Shown here: positions 1-6,209 of the stretch, in pieces
Layout: each line of letters starts with the position of its first letter
Position numbering within the stretch: the first letter of the stretch is position 1
Assembly (NCBI GenBank): GCA_029858845.1
Contig: JAOUEG010000078.1
Location: 1-7,659, forward strand
Source of the DNA: Chloroflexota bacterium
GTDB taxonomy: Bacteria > Chloroflexota > Limnocylindria > Limnocylindrales > CSP1-4
Length of the DNA: 7,659 nucleotides
Direction: 5' to 3'
Notes under the pieces: model-generated
What the model was told of the DNA's origin: nothing
Database searches by the model: none
The model's input: only the letters and a program-made list of their open reading frames with translations
Made by a program: the position numbers and the translations under genes

Positions 1-620
1 CGGACATGGACGGGCTCGCCCTGGCCGGCGAGATCCGATCCGTCACGGGCCCTGCTCGGATTCCGGTCGTGATCCTGTCGTCCATCGGCGAACGGATGCC
101 CGCGGACGCGCCGATCGCCGGGAGCCTGAGCAAGCCGATCAAGCCGTCTCCTCTGCACGACGCCCTCGTGAACGTCCTTGCCGGAGGCGTCGCGGCCTCG
201 CCGCCGCGCGGTCCGGAGCAAGCGGCGCTCGACCCTGGCCTCGCCGCTCGCCATCCGCTGCGGATCCTCCTGGCGGAGGACAACCGGGTCAACCAGAAGC
301 TCGCGCTCCGACTGCTGGAGCGCATGGGGTACTCGGCCGACGTGGTCGGGGATGGCCTCCGGGCGATCGCGGCCCTGGAGGAGTCCGACTACGACGTCGT
401 GCTGATGGATGTCCAGATGCCCGAGCTCGATGGGCTCGAGGCGACCCGGCAGATCCGCGGCCGGTGGCCGGGACGCGGCCTCAGGATCGTGGCCATGACG
501 GCCAATGCGATGGCGGAGGACCGCGAGGCCTGCCTGGATGCGGGCATGGACGACTACGTGTCCAAGCCGATCCGGGTCGAGGAACTCGTCGCTGCCCTGG
601 AGCGCGCGACCCCCGCCTGA
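1..620 (+). CDS. Hybrid histidine kinase / multi-receiver protein, C-terminal part (two REC domains), 5' truncated
   Basis: The reading frame is open from the window edge (first full codon at 3) to TGA at 618-620, so only the C-terminus is present. Numbering from the Met at 6, residues 1-60 are the end of one receiver domain (MDGLALAGEIR, the ILSS switch strand, and the conserved Lys in SKPIKP at about 43); its phosphoacceptor Asp lies outside the window. After a Pro/Ala-rich linker, residues 83-204 form a complete second receiver domain: acidic pair E91/D92 (LLAEDN), phosphoacceptor D135 (VLMDVQMP), switch Thr165 (AMTANA) and Lys187 (VSKPI). Tandem REC domains at a C-terminus are typical of hybrid sensor histidine kinases, where they take part in phosphorelay. 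The kinase core is not visible, so a stand-alone multi-receiver protein is possible. There is no output domain after the last REC, and 123 nt separate it from metG. Confidence 0.88.
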   Translation, partial: DMDGLALAGEIRSVTGPARIPVVILSSIGERMPADAPIAGSLSKPIKPSPLHDALVNVLAGGVAASPPRGPEQAALDPGLAARHPLRILLAEDNRVNQKLALRLLERMGYSADVVGDGLRAIAALEESDYDVVLMDVQMPELDGLEATRQIRGRWPGRGLRIVAMTANAMAEDREACLDAGMDDYVSKPIRVEELVAALERATPA

Positions 621-725
621 CCAGCCCGCGGGCTCGCCGCCGCCCTGCCGGGGCTTCCCGATCGTCTCGCCGGGATCCGGTCTACCGATGTCCGGGCGGC
701 CGATCGACCGTGGCCCGGCAGCCGC

Positions 726-734
726 TGCTACCAT
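726..734 (+). promoter_or_regulatory. Candidate extended -10 promoter for metG
   Basis: TGCTACCAT matches an extended -10 (TGn followed by TACCAT, 4 of 6 to TATAAT) and ends 9 nt before the metG ATG at 744. Transcription would begin at about 741-744, giving a leaderless or nearly leaderless mRNA, which agrees with the lack of any Shine-Dalgarno sequence before this ATG. No convincing -35 is visible. This is inferred from short motifs only. Confidence 0.3.
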
Positions 735-743
735 CGCGCTCCC

Positions 744-2411
744 ATGAGTGACGGATCGCGCTACTACCTGACCACGGCCATCGCGTACGCGAACAACAAG
801 CCCGGCCTCCACACCTTGTACGAAGTGGTCGGAGCCGACGTCATCGCGCGCTGGCACCGCATGAAGGGCGACGACACGCGGTTCCTGACCGGTACGGACG
901 AGCACTCGATCAACATCGCGCAGAGCGCGGTGGACGAGGGTCGCAGCGCCAGGGAGTTCGTGGACGAGAAGGTCGCCTACTTCCGCACCGCCGAGGACGC
1001 CCTGGCGATCGCGCCGGATCGGTTCATCAGGACCACGGATCCGGATCACATCCGGGCGGCCCAGGAGATGGTGCGCCGGGCTCACGCCAACGGGGACATC
1101 TACCTCGGGACGTACGAGGGCTGGTACTGCCCGAACGAGGGTTTCCGCAACCCGACGGACGTGCAGGAGACGGCGCGTGGGACCATCTGCCCCAACCACC
1201 CGGAGGTCCCGCTCCAGTGGCTGACGGAGAGGAACTGGTTCTTCCGCCTGTCCGCCTACCAGGAGCGACTGGAGCGCCATTTCGCCGAGCACCCGGACTT
1301 CGTCCAGCCCGACTACCGGCGCAACGAGATGCTGGGGTTCATCCGCGGCGGCCTCGAGGATTTCTCCATCTCGCGCGAGCGGACACCGGGCGGCTGGGGC
1401 ATACCGTTCCCGATATCCGAAGACGGCGCCTCCGCCCTGCTCGAGGATGGGACCTGGGACCCGGAGGCGGGTGTCATCTACGTCTGGTACGACGCGCTGA
1501 TCAACTACATCACGGGAGCGGGGTTCCCGGATGATCCAGAGGCGTTCGCGCGCTGGTGGCCGGCGGACCTGCACGTCATCGGCAAGGACATCGCGCGTTT
1601 CCACACGATCTTCTGGCCCGCGATGCTGTGGAGCGCCGGACTGGACGCGCCCCGCCACGTCTGGGTGCACGGCTGGCTGCTGGCGGCCGGTGGCGAACGG
1701 ATGAGCAAGAGCCGCGGCAATTTCCTCGATCCCAACGATTTCGTGACGGCCTTCGGGCAGGACGGCGCGCGCTACGTCGTCCTGCGCGAGGTGCCCTTCG
1801 ACCGCGATGCCGAAGTCTCGTGGGACTCGTTCGTCCGCCGTTACAACGCGGACCTCGCCAACGACTTCGGCAATCTCCTGAACCGCACCGTGTCGATGAC
1901 GAACCGCTACCTCGGCGGCGAGCGGCCGGCCCCCAGGGCCGGGGGTGACTCGCCACTGGGCGAAGGGTGGTCTGACACGCTCCGCCTCTACCAGGATCGG
2001 CTGGAGGGCTGCCTGCTGCACGACGCCCTGGCCGAGCTGTGGGAGTTCGTCGGCGGTGCGAACAAGGTCGTCGACGCGGAGCAGCCCTGGGCATTGGCCA
2101 AGGCCTGGAAGGCCGGAGACGAGGCCGCGGGCGAGCGCCTCCGCGGCGTCCTCGGCGATCTGCTGGAGGCATGTCGACTGGTGGGCCTGGCGGTGGCGCC
2201 GTACATGCCCTCGGTGACCCCTCGCGTCCACGCTCAGCTCGGCTTTGCCTATGGGTATGGCTCCGACGGCAACGGCGGGCCGGCCATCCTGGAGGATCTC
2301 GCCTGGGGTGCTCGCGCAGCCGAACCGGGTCGCGTGTCCGCGCCGGAGCCGCTCTTCCCGCGTCTCGACGTCGAGGAGTCCGGGAAGGATGACGGTCCTG
2401 GGAAGCCCTGA
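744..2411 (+). CDS. metG: Methionyl-tRNA synthetase (class I), with atypical HIGH motif
   Basis: This 555-residue cytosolic enzyme charges tRNA-Met with methionine using ATP. The Rossmann catalytic core spans about residues 7-350, with TTAIAYANNKP at the start, FLTGTDEHS at 48-55, HVIGKDIARFH at 277-287 and a good KMSKS loop (RMSKS, 319-323). The anticodon-binding helical domain follows, with RRYNADLANDFGNLLNR at about 365-381 and QPWALAK at about 450. Length fits a MetRS without the C-terminal tRNA-binding (EMAP-like) domain. Two deviations stand out: the HIGH signature position reads G21-L-H-T24, and the connective-peptide zinc knuckle reads C129-x2-E132 ... C149-x2-H152, with Glu where Cys is usual. 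The rest of the protein is well conserved, so it is probably a functional gene. The ATG at 744 has no upstream Shine-Dalgarno and may be translated from a leaderless mRNA. Its 3' end overlaps tatD by 23 nt; metS-tatD linkage is also known in Bacillus. Confidence 0.95.
   Translation: MSDGSRYYLTTAIAYANNKPGLHTLYEVVGADVIARWHRMKGDDTRFLTGTDEHSINIAQSAVDEGRSAREFVDEKVAYFRTAEDALAIAPDRFIRTTDPDHIRAAQEMVRRAHANGDIYLGTYEGWYCPNEGFRNPTDVQETARGTICPNHPEVPLQWLTERNWFFRLSAYQERLERHFAEHPDFVQPDYRRNEMLGFIRGGLEDFSISRERTPGGWGIPFPISEDGASALLEDGTWDPEAGVIYVWYDALINYITGAGFPDDPEAFARWWPADLHVIGKDIARFHTIFWPAMLWSAGLDAPRHVWVHGWLLAAGGERMSKSRGNFLDPNDFVTAFGQDGARYVVLREVPFDRDAEVSWDSFVRRYNADLANDFGNLLNRTVSMTNRYLGGERPAPRAGGDSPLGEGWSDTLRLYQDRLEGCLLHDALAELWEFVGGANKVVDAEQPWALAKAWKAGDEAAGERLRGVLGDLLEACRLVGLAVAPYMPSVTPRVHAQLGFAYGYGSDGNGGPAILEDLAWGARAAEPGRVSAPEPLFPRLDVEESGKDDGPGKP
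2373..2378 (+). promoter_or_regulatory. Shine-Dalgarno site that sets the tatD start
   Basis: GAGGAG lies inside the 3' end of metG, 10 nt before the ATG at 2389. The tatD frame is open further upstream (from an ATG at 2245), but that extension overlaps metG deeply and encodes Arg/Ser-rich sequence unlike any TatD N-terminus. The site therefore supports 2389 as the true start. Confidence 0.6.
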
Positions 2412-3243
2412 GTCGTCTGCGGCGGCTCCGGCGACCCCAGTTCGCCTCGTCGACTCCCACTGCCACCTGAACGCCGACCGCTTCGAGACCGATGGGGTCC
2501 TCGTCGCCGAAGCGGCGCGGCGGGTCGGCGTGGAGCGGCTGCTCGTTCCGGGCTGGAACGTGGCGTCGAGCGAGCGCGCCCTGACGCTCGTCGATCGGCT
2601 CCCGTGGCTCGACGCCGCGGTCGGCGTCCACCCGCATGACGCGGCGAAGGTCGACGATGCGGCTTTCGCCGCGATCCTCGACTGGGCCGCCCGCGACCAG
2701 GTCGTCGCCATCGGCGAGACCGGTCTCGACTACGACCGGGTGTTCAGCCCGATCCCTGACCAGCTCGTGAACCTGCGCCGGAACCTGGCGCTCGCCGCAT
2801 CGACCGGCAAGCCCGCGATCCTGCACTGCCGCTCGGCGACTGGTCGTCGCGATGCCCAGGACGCGCTGCTCGCCGAAGTCCGATCGATGGGTGCCGATGC
2901 CCCCCGGCTCGTCATCCATTCGTTCTCCGGGCCCGTGGATTACGCCGTTGCGATGCTGGATCTCGGAGCCGTCCTGAGCTTCTCCGGCCTCGTCTTCCGG
3001 CGGGGCGAGGAGTCGTCTGCCGAGGTGGCCGCCCTCGCCCCGATCGATCGCGTCCTGGTCGAGACCGACTCGCCGTTCCTGGCACCGCCAGGAGCGCCAC
3101 GCTCCCGCAACGAACCCGAGTGGGTGCGCGTCACAGGGGCGTGGCTTGCGGACCGGCAGCGCACGACATCCACGGCACTCGGCGCGACACTCGTCGCCAC
3201 CTATGACCGGCTGTTCCCGAGCCCGAGGAGGGCACCGCGATGA
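2389..3243 (+). CDS. tatD: TatD-family metal-dependent hydrolase / DNase
   Basis: This is a 284-residue cytosolic TIM-barrel hydrolase of the amidohydrolase superfamily. Family members are Mg-dependent 3'-5' exonucleases/DNases; the exact substrate here cannot be read from sequence. The divalent-metal site is complete: H24-x-H26 in DSHCHLN, E110 in AIGETGLDY, H146 in ILHCRSA, H177 in VIHSFSG and D227 in LVETDSPFLAP, followed by the typical RNEPEWV segment. GVHPHDA (79-85) is also characteristic. About 16 residues (MTVLGSPESSAAAPAT) precede the first beta strand, a slightly long N-terminus, but there is no nearer ATG/GTG/TTG. The gene begins 23 nt inside metG and ends in an ATGA overlap with the lipoprotein gene, so the three are probably co-transcribed and translationally coupled. 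Confidence 0.93.
   Translation: MTVLGSPESSAAAPATPVRLVDSHCHLNADRFETDGVLVAEAARRVGVERLLVPGWNVASSERALTLVDRLPWLDAAVGVHPHDAAKVDDAAFAAILDWAARDQVVAIGETGLDYDRVFSPIPDQLVNLRRNLALAASTGKPAILHCRSATGRRDAQDALLAEVRSMGADAPRLVIHSFSGPVDYAVAMLDLGAVLSFSGLVFRRGEESSAEVAALAPIDRVLVETDSPFLAPPGAPRSRNEPEWVRVTGAWLADRQRTTSTALGATLVATYDRLFPSPRRAPR
3225..3231 (+). promoter_or_regulatory. Shine-Dalgarno site for the lipoprotein gene
   Basis: GAGGAGG inside the tatD 3' end sits 8 nt before the ATG at 3240. With the ATGA stop/start overlap (3240-3243), it supports both the start choice and translational coupling to tatD. Confidence 0.65.
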
Positions 3244-3887
3244 AGTCGTCTCGAATGGGCCGCTTCCTTCTTGTCGTCGCCATGGCCGCCACGGTCGCCG
3301 CGTGCAGCGCCACCACGTCGAGCGCTTCGCCGGGTGCCCGGACGGCCCCACCGGCCACGTCCCTGACTCCAACCGCAAGCTCGGTCACGCCGGCCCCGCC
3401 GACCGTGCGACCCAGCGCCTCGCCCACGGCCGCGGCTGTCTGCCCGATCGCCGCGCAGACGGGGCGGCTGCCGTCCGACCGCATGATCGATGTCACGGTC
3501 GCCACCCTGGACGGGGCCGACATCGTGACGTTCACCTTCGGGGAGTCGTCGCTGCCCGAACCGCCCCAGGGTGTTTCCGAGGGACTGCTGGAGACGGCGT
3601 CGCCACCCTACGTGGAAGGTGCCAGCGGCCTCCCGGTAGACGTCACCGGAGAGCATGTCGCCCGGCTTCGCTTCAGCGGCATGTCCATCATGAACGATGT
3701 CGGACTGCCCACCTACGACGGCCGGATGGACTTCCGACCGGATCTCCCGGCCCTGCGGACGCTGGTCAACTCCGAGATGTTCGAGGGCGTCATCGGCTGG
3801 TACATCGGCTACGACGGCGGCGGTTGCGTGACTCTCGGCTCCGACGAGACGAGTGTCACGGTCACGATCGCCCACACGGGACCGTAG
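3240..3887 (+). CDS. AMIN-like domain lipoprotein
   Basis: The protein has 215 residues. A lipoprotein signal peptide is clear: a basic N-terminus (MKSSRMGR), a hydrophobic stretch (FLLVVAMAATVAA) and lipobox VAAC with the lipidated Cys at 22. Residues 23-66 are a Ser/Thr/Pro/Ala-rich linker, likely spanning away from the membrane. Residues 68-215 form a folded domain with predicted beta strands (DVTVATL, DIVTFTF, HVARLRF, TSVTVTI). The pattern FEGVIGWYIGYD ... VTVTI near the end, and SGLPVDVTGE in the middle, resemble the AMIN-like domain of actinobacterial lipoproteins, itself related to the AMIN domain found with cell-wall amidases. This assignment is from memory of the family pattern. Cys68 and Cys196 could form a disulfide joining the domain ends. 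The protein should be anchored to the outer face of the cytoplasmic membrane; its function is unknown. It is coupled to tatD by a 4-nt overlap. Confidence 0.75.
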   Translation: MKSSRMGRFLLVVAMAATVAACSATTSSASPGARTAPPATSLTPTASSVTPAPPTVRPSASPTAAAVCPIAAQTGRLPSDRMIDVTVATLDGADIVTFTFGESSLPEPPQGVSEGLLETASPPYVEGASGLPVDVTGEHVARLRFSGMSIMNDVGLPTYDGRMDFRPDLPALRTLVNSEMFEGVIGWYIGYDGGGCVTLGSDETSVTVTIAHTGP

Positions 3888-3894
3888 GCACGGG

Positions 3895-3924
3895 TTGACA
3901 GCCGGACCACGGTTTCGCTAACCT
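3895..3924 (+). promoter_or_regulatory. groESL promoter (-35 TTGACA, -10 TAACCT)
   Basis: A perfect -35 (TTGACA, 3895-3900) is followed after 18 nt by TAACCT (3919-3924), a weak -10 that keeps the key first TA and the last T. Transcription would start near 3931, inside the left arm of the CIRCE operator. This housekeeping-sigma promoter with an operator over the start site is the usual layout for HrcA-repressed groESL. Confidence 0.75.
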
Positions 3925-3928
3925 CCGC

Positions 3929-3955
3929 TTAGCACTCTCATACGGAGAGTGCTAA
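3929..3955 (+). promoter_or_regulatory. CIRCE operator (HrcA binding site)
   Basis: TTAGCACTC (3929-3937), a 9-nt spacer and GAGTGCTAA (3947-3955) form a perfect 9-bp inverted repeat identical to the CIRCE consensus. HrcA, which depends on GroEL for activity, represses from this element. The downstream genes are therefore predicted to be induced when GroEL is titrated by unfolded protein. hrcA itself is not in the window. Confidence 0.98.
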
Positions 3956-4138
3956 TGCACCGCGAGACCACCTGACGATGAGGGCCGGATGACCGGCGAG
4001 CGGTCGGGTGCAGGTCCACCAGCGGTGCTCACGACAAGAGCGGGAACGTCGGTCCGCGCCCTCGGGCGCGATGGCCGCCGAACCCGACCGGACCCATGCC
4101 CGACGGTCGGCCCTGGCCGTCACAGGAGGAACCGCACG
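3956..4138 (+). other. Long 5' leader of groES
   Basis: About 180 nt separate CIRCE from the groES start, with no recognisable gene. The leader contains a strong small hairpin, CGCGCC-CTCG-GGCGCG (4055-4070), and a weaker one pairing CCGACC (4084-4089) with GGTCGG (4105-4110). Neither is followed by a T-run, so they do not look like an intrinsic terminator. The groES frame is open back to an ATG at 3989, but the extra 50 residues are Arg/Gly/Pro-rich and unlike GroES, so this stretch is treated as untranslated. Confidence 0.55.
4124..4130 (+). promoter_or_regulatory. Shine-Dalgarno site that sets the groES TTG start
   Basis: AGGAGGA lies 8 nt before TTG at 4139-4141. It is the strongest ribosome-binding sequence in the region and decides for TTG over the in-frame ATG at 3989, which has no comparable site. 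Confidence 0.85.
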
Positions 4139-4453
4139 TTGGCCAAAGCCACTGCCTCGGCGACCAAGCTTCGCCCGCTCGGCGATCGCGTCGTCATCCA
4201 GCCGACCCCTCGTGAGGAGATGACCAAGAGCGGCATCGTCCTGCCGGATACCGCCAAGGAGAAGCCCCAGGAGGGCTCCGTCCTCGCTGTCGGGCCCGGC
4301 AAGATCCTTGATGACGGTTCCCGCGAGGCGATCGACGTCAAGAAGGGGGACAAGGTCCTCTATGCCAAGTACGCCGGGACCGAGTTCAAGGTGGACGGCG
4401 AGGAGCTCCTCATCGTCAGCCAGAAGGACATCCTGGCGGTCGTCGAGGACTGA
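4139..4453 (+). CDS. groES: Co-chaperonin GroES (Hsp10)
   Basis: This is a 104-residue cytosolic co-chaperonin that forms the heptameric lid on GroEL and closes the folding chamber. The sequence carries the GroES signature LRPLGDRVVIQP (11-22), the mobile loop at about 24-41 with the hydrophobic GroEL-contact tripeptide IVL (33-35), the AVGPGK segment (50-55) before the roof hairpin, and the ending VKKGDKVLYAKYAGTEFK ... ILAVV. It has a few extra N-terminal residues (AKATASAT) compared with the usual 95-98 residues. Translation is assigned to TTG at 4139 because of the Shine-Dalgarno site at 4124-4130 and because homology begins just after it. It is the first gene behind the CIRCE promoter, with groEL 60 nt downstream. 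Confidence 0.96.
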   Translation: MAKATASATKLRPLGDRVVIQPTPREEMTKSGIVLPDTAKEKPQEGSVLAVGPGKILDDGSREAIDVKKGDKVLYAKYAGTEFKVDGEELLIVSQKDILAVVED

Positions 4454-4499
4454 CGACCGGCGTCGTCGAACCATTCACCCCGTTCCCGAACGCAATCCC

Positions 4500-4504
4500 G
4501 GAGG
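4500..4504 (+). promoter_or_regulatory. Shine-Dalgarno site that sets the groEL TTG start
   Basis: GGAGG lies 9 nt before TTG at 4514-4516. The TTG codon directly precedes GCTAAGCAG (Ala-Lys-Gln), the typical GroEL N-terminus, so it is the initiation codon. Confidence 0.8.
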
Positions 4505-4513
4505 ATCCACGAA

Positions 4514-6142
4514 TTGGCTAAGCAGCTCATCTTCGACGAGACCGCTCGTCGTTCACTCAAGCGCGGCATCGATCGCCTTGCCGATGCCGTCAAGGTGACG
4601 ATCGGCCCCAAGGGCCGCAACGTCGTCCTCGACAAGAAGTTCGGCTCGCCCACCATCACCAACGACGGCGTCACGATCGCTCGCGACATCGAGCTGGAAG
4701 ACCCGTTCGAGAACATGGGGGCGCAGCTGCTCAAGGAAGTCGCGACCAAGACGGACGACGTTGCCGGCGACGGCACGACCACCGCGGTCGTGCTCGGTCA
4801 GGCGCTCGTCAGCGAGGGTCTCCGCGTCGTCACCGCCGGAGCCAATCCGATGGTCGTCAAGCGCGGGATCGAAGCGGCCGTCGAGGCGGTCGTCGCCGAG
4901 ATCAAGAAGCAGGCCCGCCCGGTGGACAATCGCGAGCAGATCGCGGCCGTCGCCGCCATCAGCGCTGCGGACCCGGAGGTCGGCGAGATCATCGCCGAGG
5001 TGATGGACAAGGTCGGCAAGGACGGCGTCATCACCGTCGAAGAGGGCCAGAGCCTGGGCCTCGAGAAGGAATACACCGAAGGCATGCAGTTCGACCGGGG
5101 CTATGTCTCGGCGTACTTCGTGACCAACCCCGATCGGATGGAGGCGGTCCTCGAGAACCCGCTCATCCTGATCACGGACAAGAAGATCTCGAGCGTCCAG
5201 GACATGCTTCCCGCGCTCGAGAAGGCCGTCCAGCAGGGCAAGCCGACGCTGATCATCGCCGAGGACGTCGACGGCGAGGCGCTGGCCACACTGGTCGTCA
5301 ACAAGCTGCGCGGGACCGTCTCCGTCCTGGCCGTCAAGGCTCCGGGCTTCGGCGACCGCCGCAAGGAGATGCTGCGCGACATCGCCGTCCTGACCGGCGG
5401 CACCGTGATCAGCGAGGAGATCGGCCGCAAGCTGGACTCCGTGACGGCCGAGGACTTCGGCTCGGCCCGCCGCGTCGTCTGCACCAAGGACGACACGACG
5501 ATCGTCGACGGCGACGGCTCTGCGGACCAGATCAAGGCTCGCATGCAGCAGATCAAGGCCCAGGTCGAGGAGACCACCTCGGACTACGATCGCGAGAAGC
5601 TCCAGGAGCGCCTCGCCAAGCTGTCCGGTGGCGTGGCGGTGATCAAGGTCGGCGCGGCCACCGAGGTCGAGCTCAAGGAGAAGAAGCACCGCATCGAGGA
5701 TGCGCTCTCGACGACCCGTGCGGCCGTCGAAGAGGGCCTCGTCGCCGGCGGCGGCACCACGCTCCTGCAAGCCATCCCGGCGCTCGACAAGGTCAAGCTC
5801 GAGGGTGACGCGCAGGTCGGCGTGGACATCGTCCGCAAGGCCCTCGAGGCCCCGGCCCGTCAGATCGCCGACAACGCCGGCGCGCCCGGCGAGGTCGTGG
5901 TCGCGAAGGTCAAGGGTCTCAAGAACGGCCACGGCTACGACGCCCTCAACGGCGAGTACGGCGACCTGTTCACCAAGGGCATCGTGGATGCCGCCAAGGT
6001 GACCCGGTCTGCCCTGCAGAACGCTGCCTCCATCGCCGCGATGGTCCTGACCACGGAGACCCTGGTCACGGATATCCCGGAGAAGAAGGAGATGGCCGGA
6101 GCCGGGGGCGGTCACGACCACGGTGGAGGGATGGACTTCTAG
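4514..6142 (+). CDS. groEL: Chaperonin GroEL (Hsp60)
   Basis: A full-length 542-residue ATP-dependent chaperonin subunit, forming double heptameric rings that fold proteins with GroES. The N-terminus AKQLIFDETARRSLKRG and ATP-site motifs are intact: TIGPKGRNVVLD (29-40), TNDGVTIA (49-56), GDGTTTA (85-91), and VEEGLVAGGGT in the second equatorial half with the catalytic Asp of RIEDAL just before it. The apical domain is well conserved (EGMQFDRGYVSAYFVT, APGFGDRRKEML). The C-terminus ends GGGHDHGGGMDF: the usual flexible Gly/Met tail is short and carries two His (534, 536). It starts with TTG and is co-transcribed with groES under the CIRCE promoter. The sequence looks like a housekeeping GroEL of the Chloroflexota/Thermomicrobia kind, though the clade call is inference. 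A hairpin terminator candidate follows 21 nt after the stop. Confidence 0.98.
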   Translation: MAKQLIFDETARRSLKRGIDRLADAVKVTIGPKGRNVVLDKKFGSPTITNDGVTIARDIELEDPFENMGAQLLKEVATKTDDVAGDGTTTAVVLGQALVSEGLRVVTAGANPMVVKRGIEAAVEAVVAEIKKQARPVDNREQIAAVAAISAADPEVGEIIAEVMDKVGKDGVITVEEGQSLGLEKEYTEGMQFDRGYVSAYFVTNPDRMEAVLENPLILITDKKISSVQDMLPALEKAVQQGKPTLIIAEDVDGEALATLVVNKLRGTVSVLAVKAPGFGDRRKEMLRDIAVLTGGTVISEEIGRKLDSVTAEDFGSARRVVCTKDDTTIVDGDGSADQIKARMQQIKAQVEETTSDYDREKLQERLAKLSGGVAVIKVGAATEVELKEKKHRIEDALSTTRAAVEEGLVAGGGTTLLQAIPALDKVKLEGDAQVGVDIVRKALEAPARQIADNAGAPGEVVVAKVKGLKNGHGYDALNGEYGDLFTKGIVDAAKVTRSALQNAASIAAMVLTTETLVTDIPEKKEMAGAGGGHDHGGGMDF

Positions 6143-6163
6143 TCCGTTTTCGGCACCGATTTC

Positions 6164-6197
6164 AAGAGCCCCCGACGCTTCGGCGCCGGGGGCTCTT
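6164..6197 (+). terminator. Hairpin terminator candidate after groEL
   Basis: AAGAGCCCCCG (6164-6174) pairs perfectly with CGGGGGCTCTT (6187-6197). Inside it, after one A/C mismatch, CGC and GCG close a TTCG tetraloop (6179-6182), the very stable C(UUCG)G type. The stem is 14 bp with one mismatch. Position right after groEL fits transcription termination, but the expected T-run is nearly absent (TCTTGCG), so it may need a factor or act as a 3'-end stabiliser. Confidence 0.75.
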
Positions 6198-6209
6198 GCG
6201 TGCCCGTGA

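Noticed and set aside
623..634. AGCCCGCGGGCT palindrome after the kinase gene, as a possible terminator
   Set aside because: It has no loop of usable size and no following T-run. A 12-bp GC palindrome is not rare at this base composition.
2245..2388. Upstream extension of TatD starting at an ATG inside metG
   Set aside because: The added 48 residues are a shadow of the metG frame. GAGGAG at 2373-2378 and homology support the start at 2389.
1576..3378. A 600-codon open frame on the minus strand across metG, tatD and the lipoprotein gene
   Set aside because: Long antisense open frames are expected opposite GC-rich genes. The translation is Arg/Gly/Pro-rich without recognisable domains, and the opposite strand carries well-recognised genes.
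3201..3875. A 224-codon minus-strand frame opposite the lipoprotein gene
   Set aside because: Low-complexity Arg/Gly-rich translation, and the + strand gene has a signal peptide, lipobox and Shine-Dalgarno.
3989..4138. In-frame N-terminal extension of GroES from the ATG at 3989
   Set aside because: The extra 50 residues are not GroES-like, and a strong Shine-Dalgarno sits directly before the TTG at 4139.
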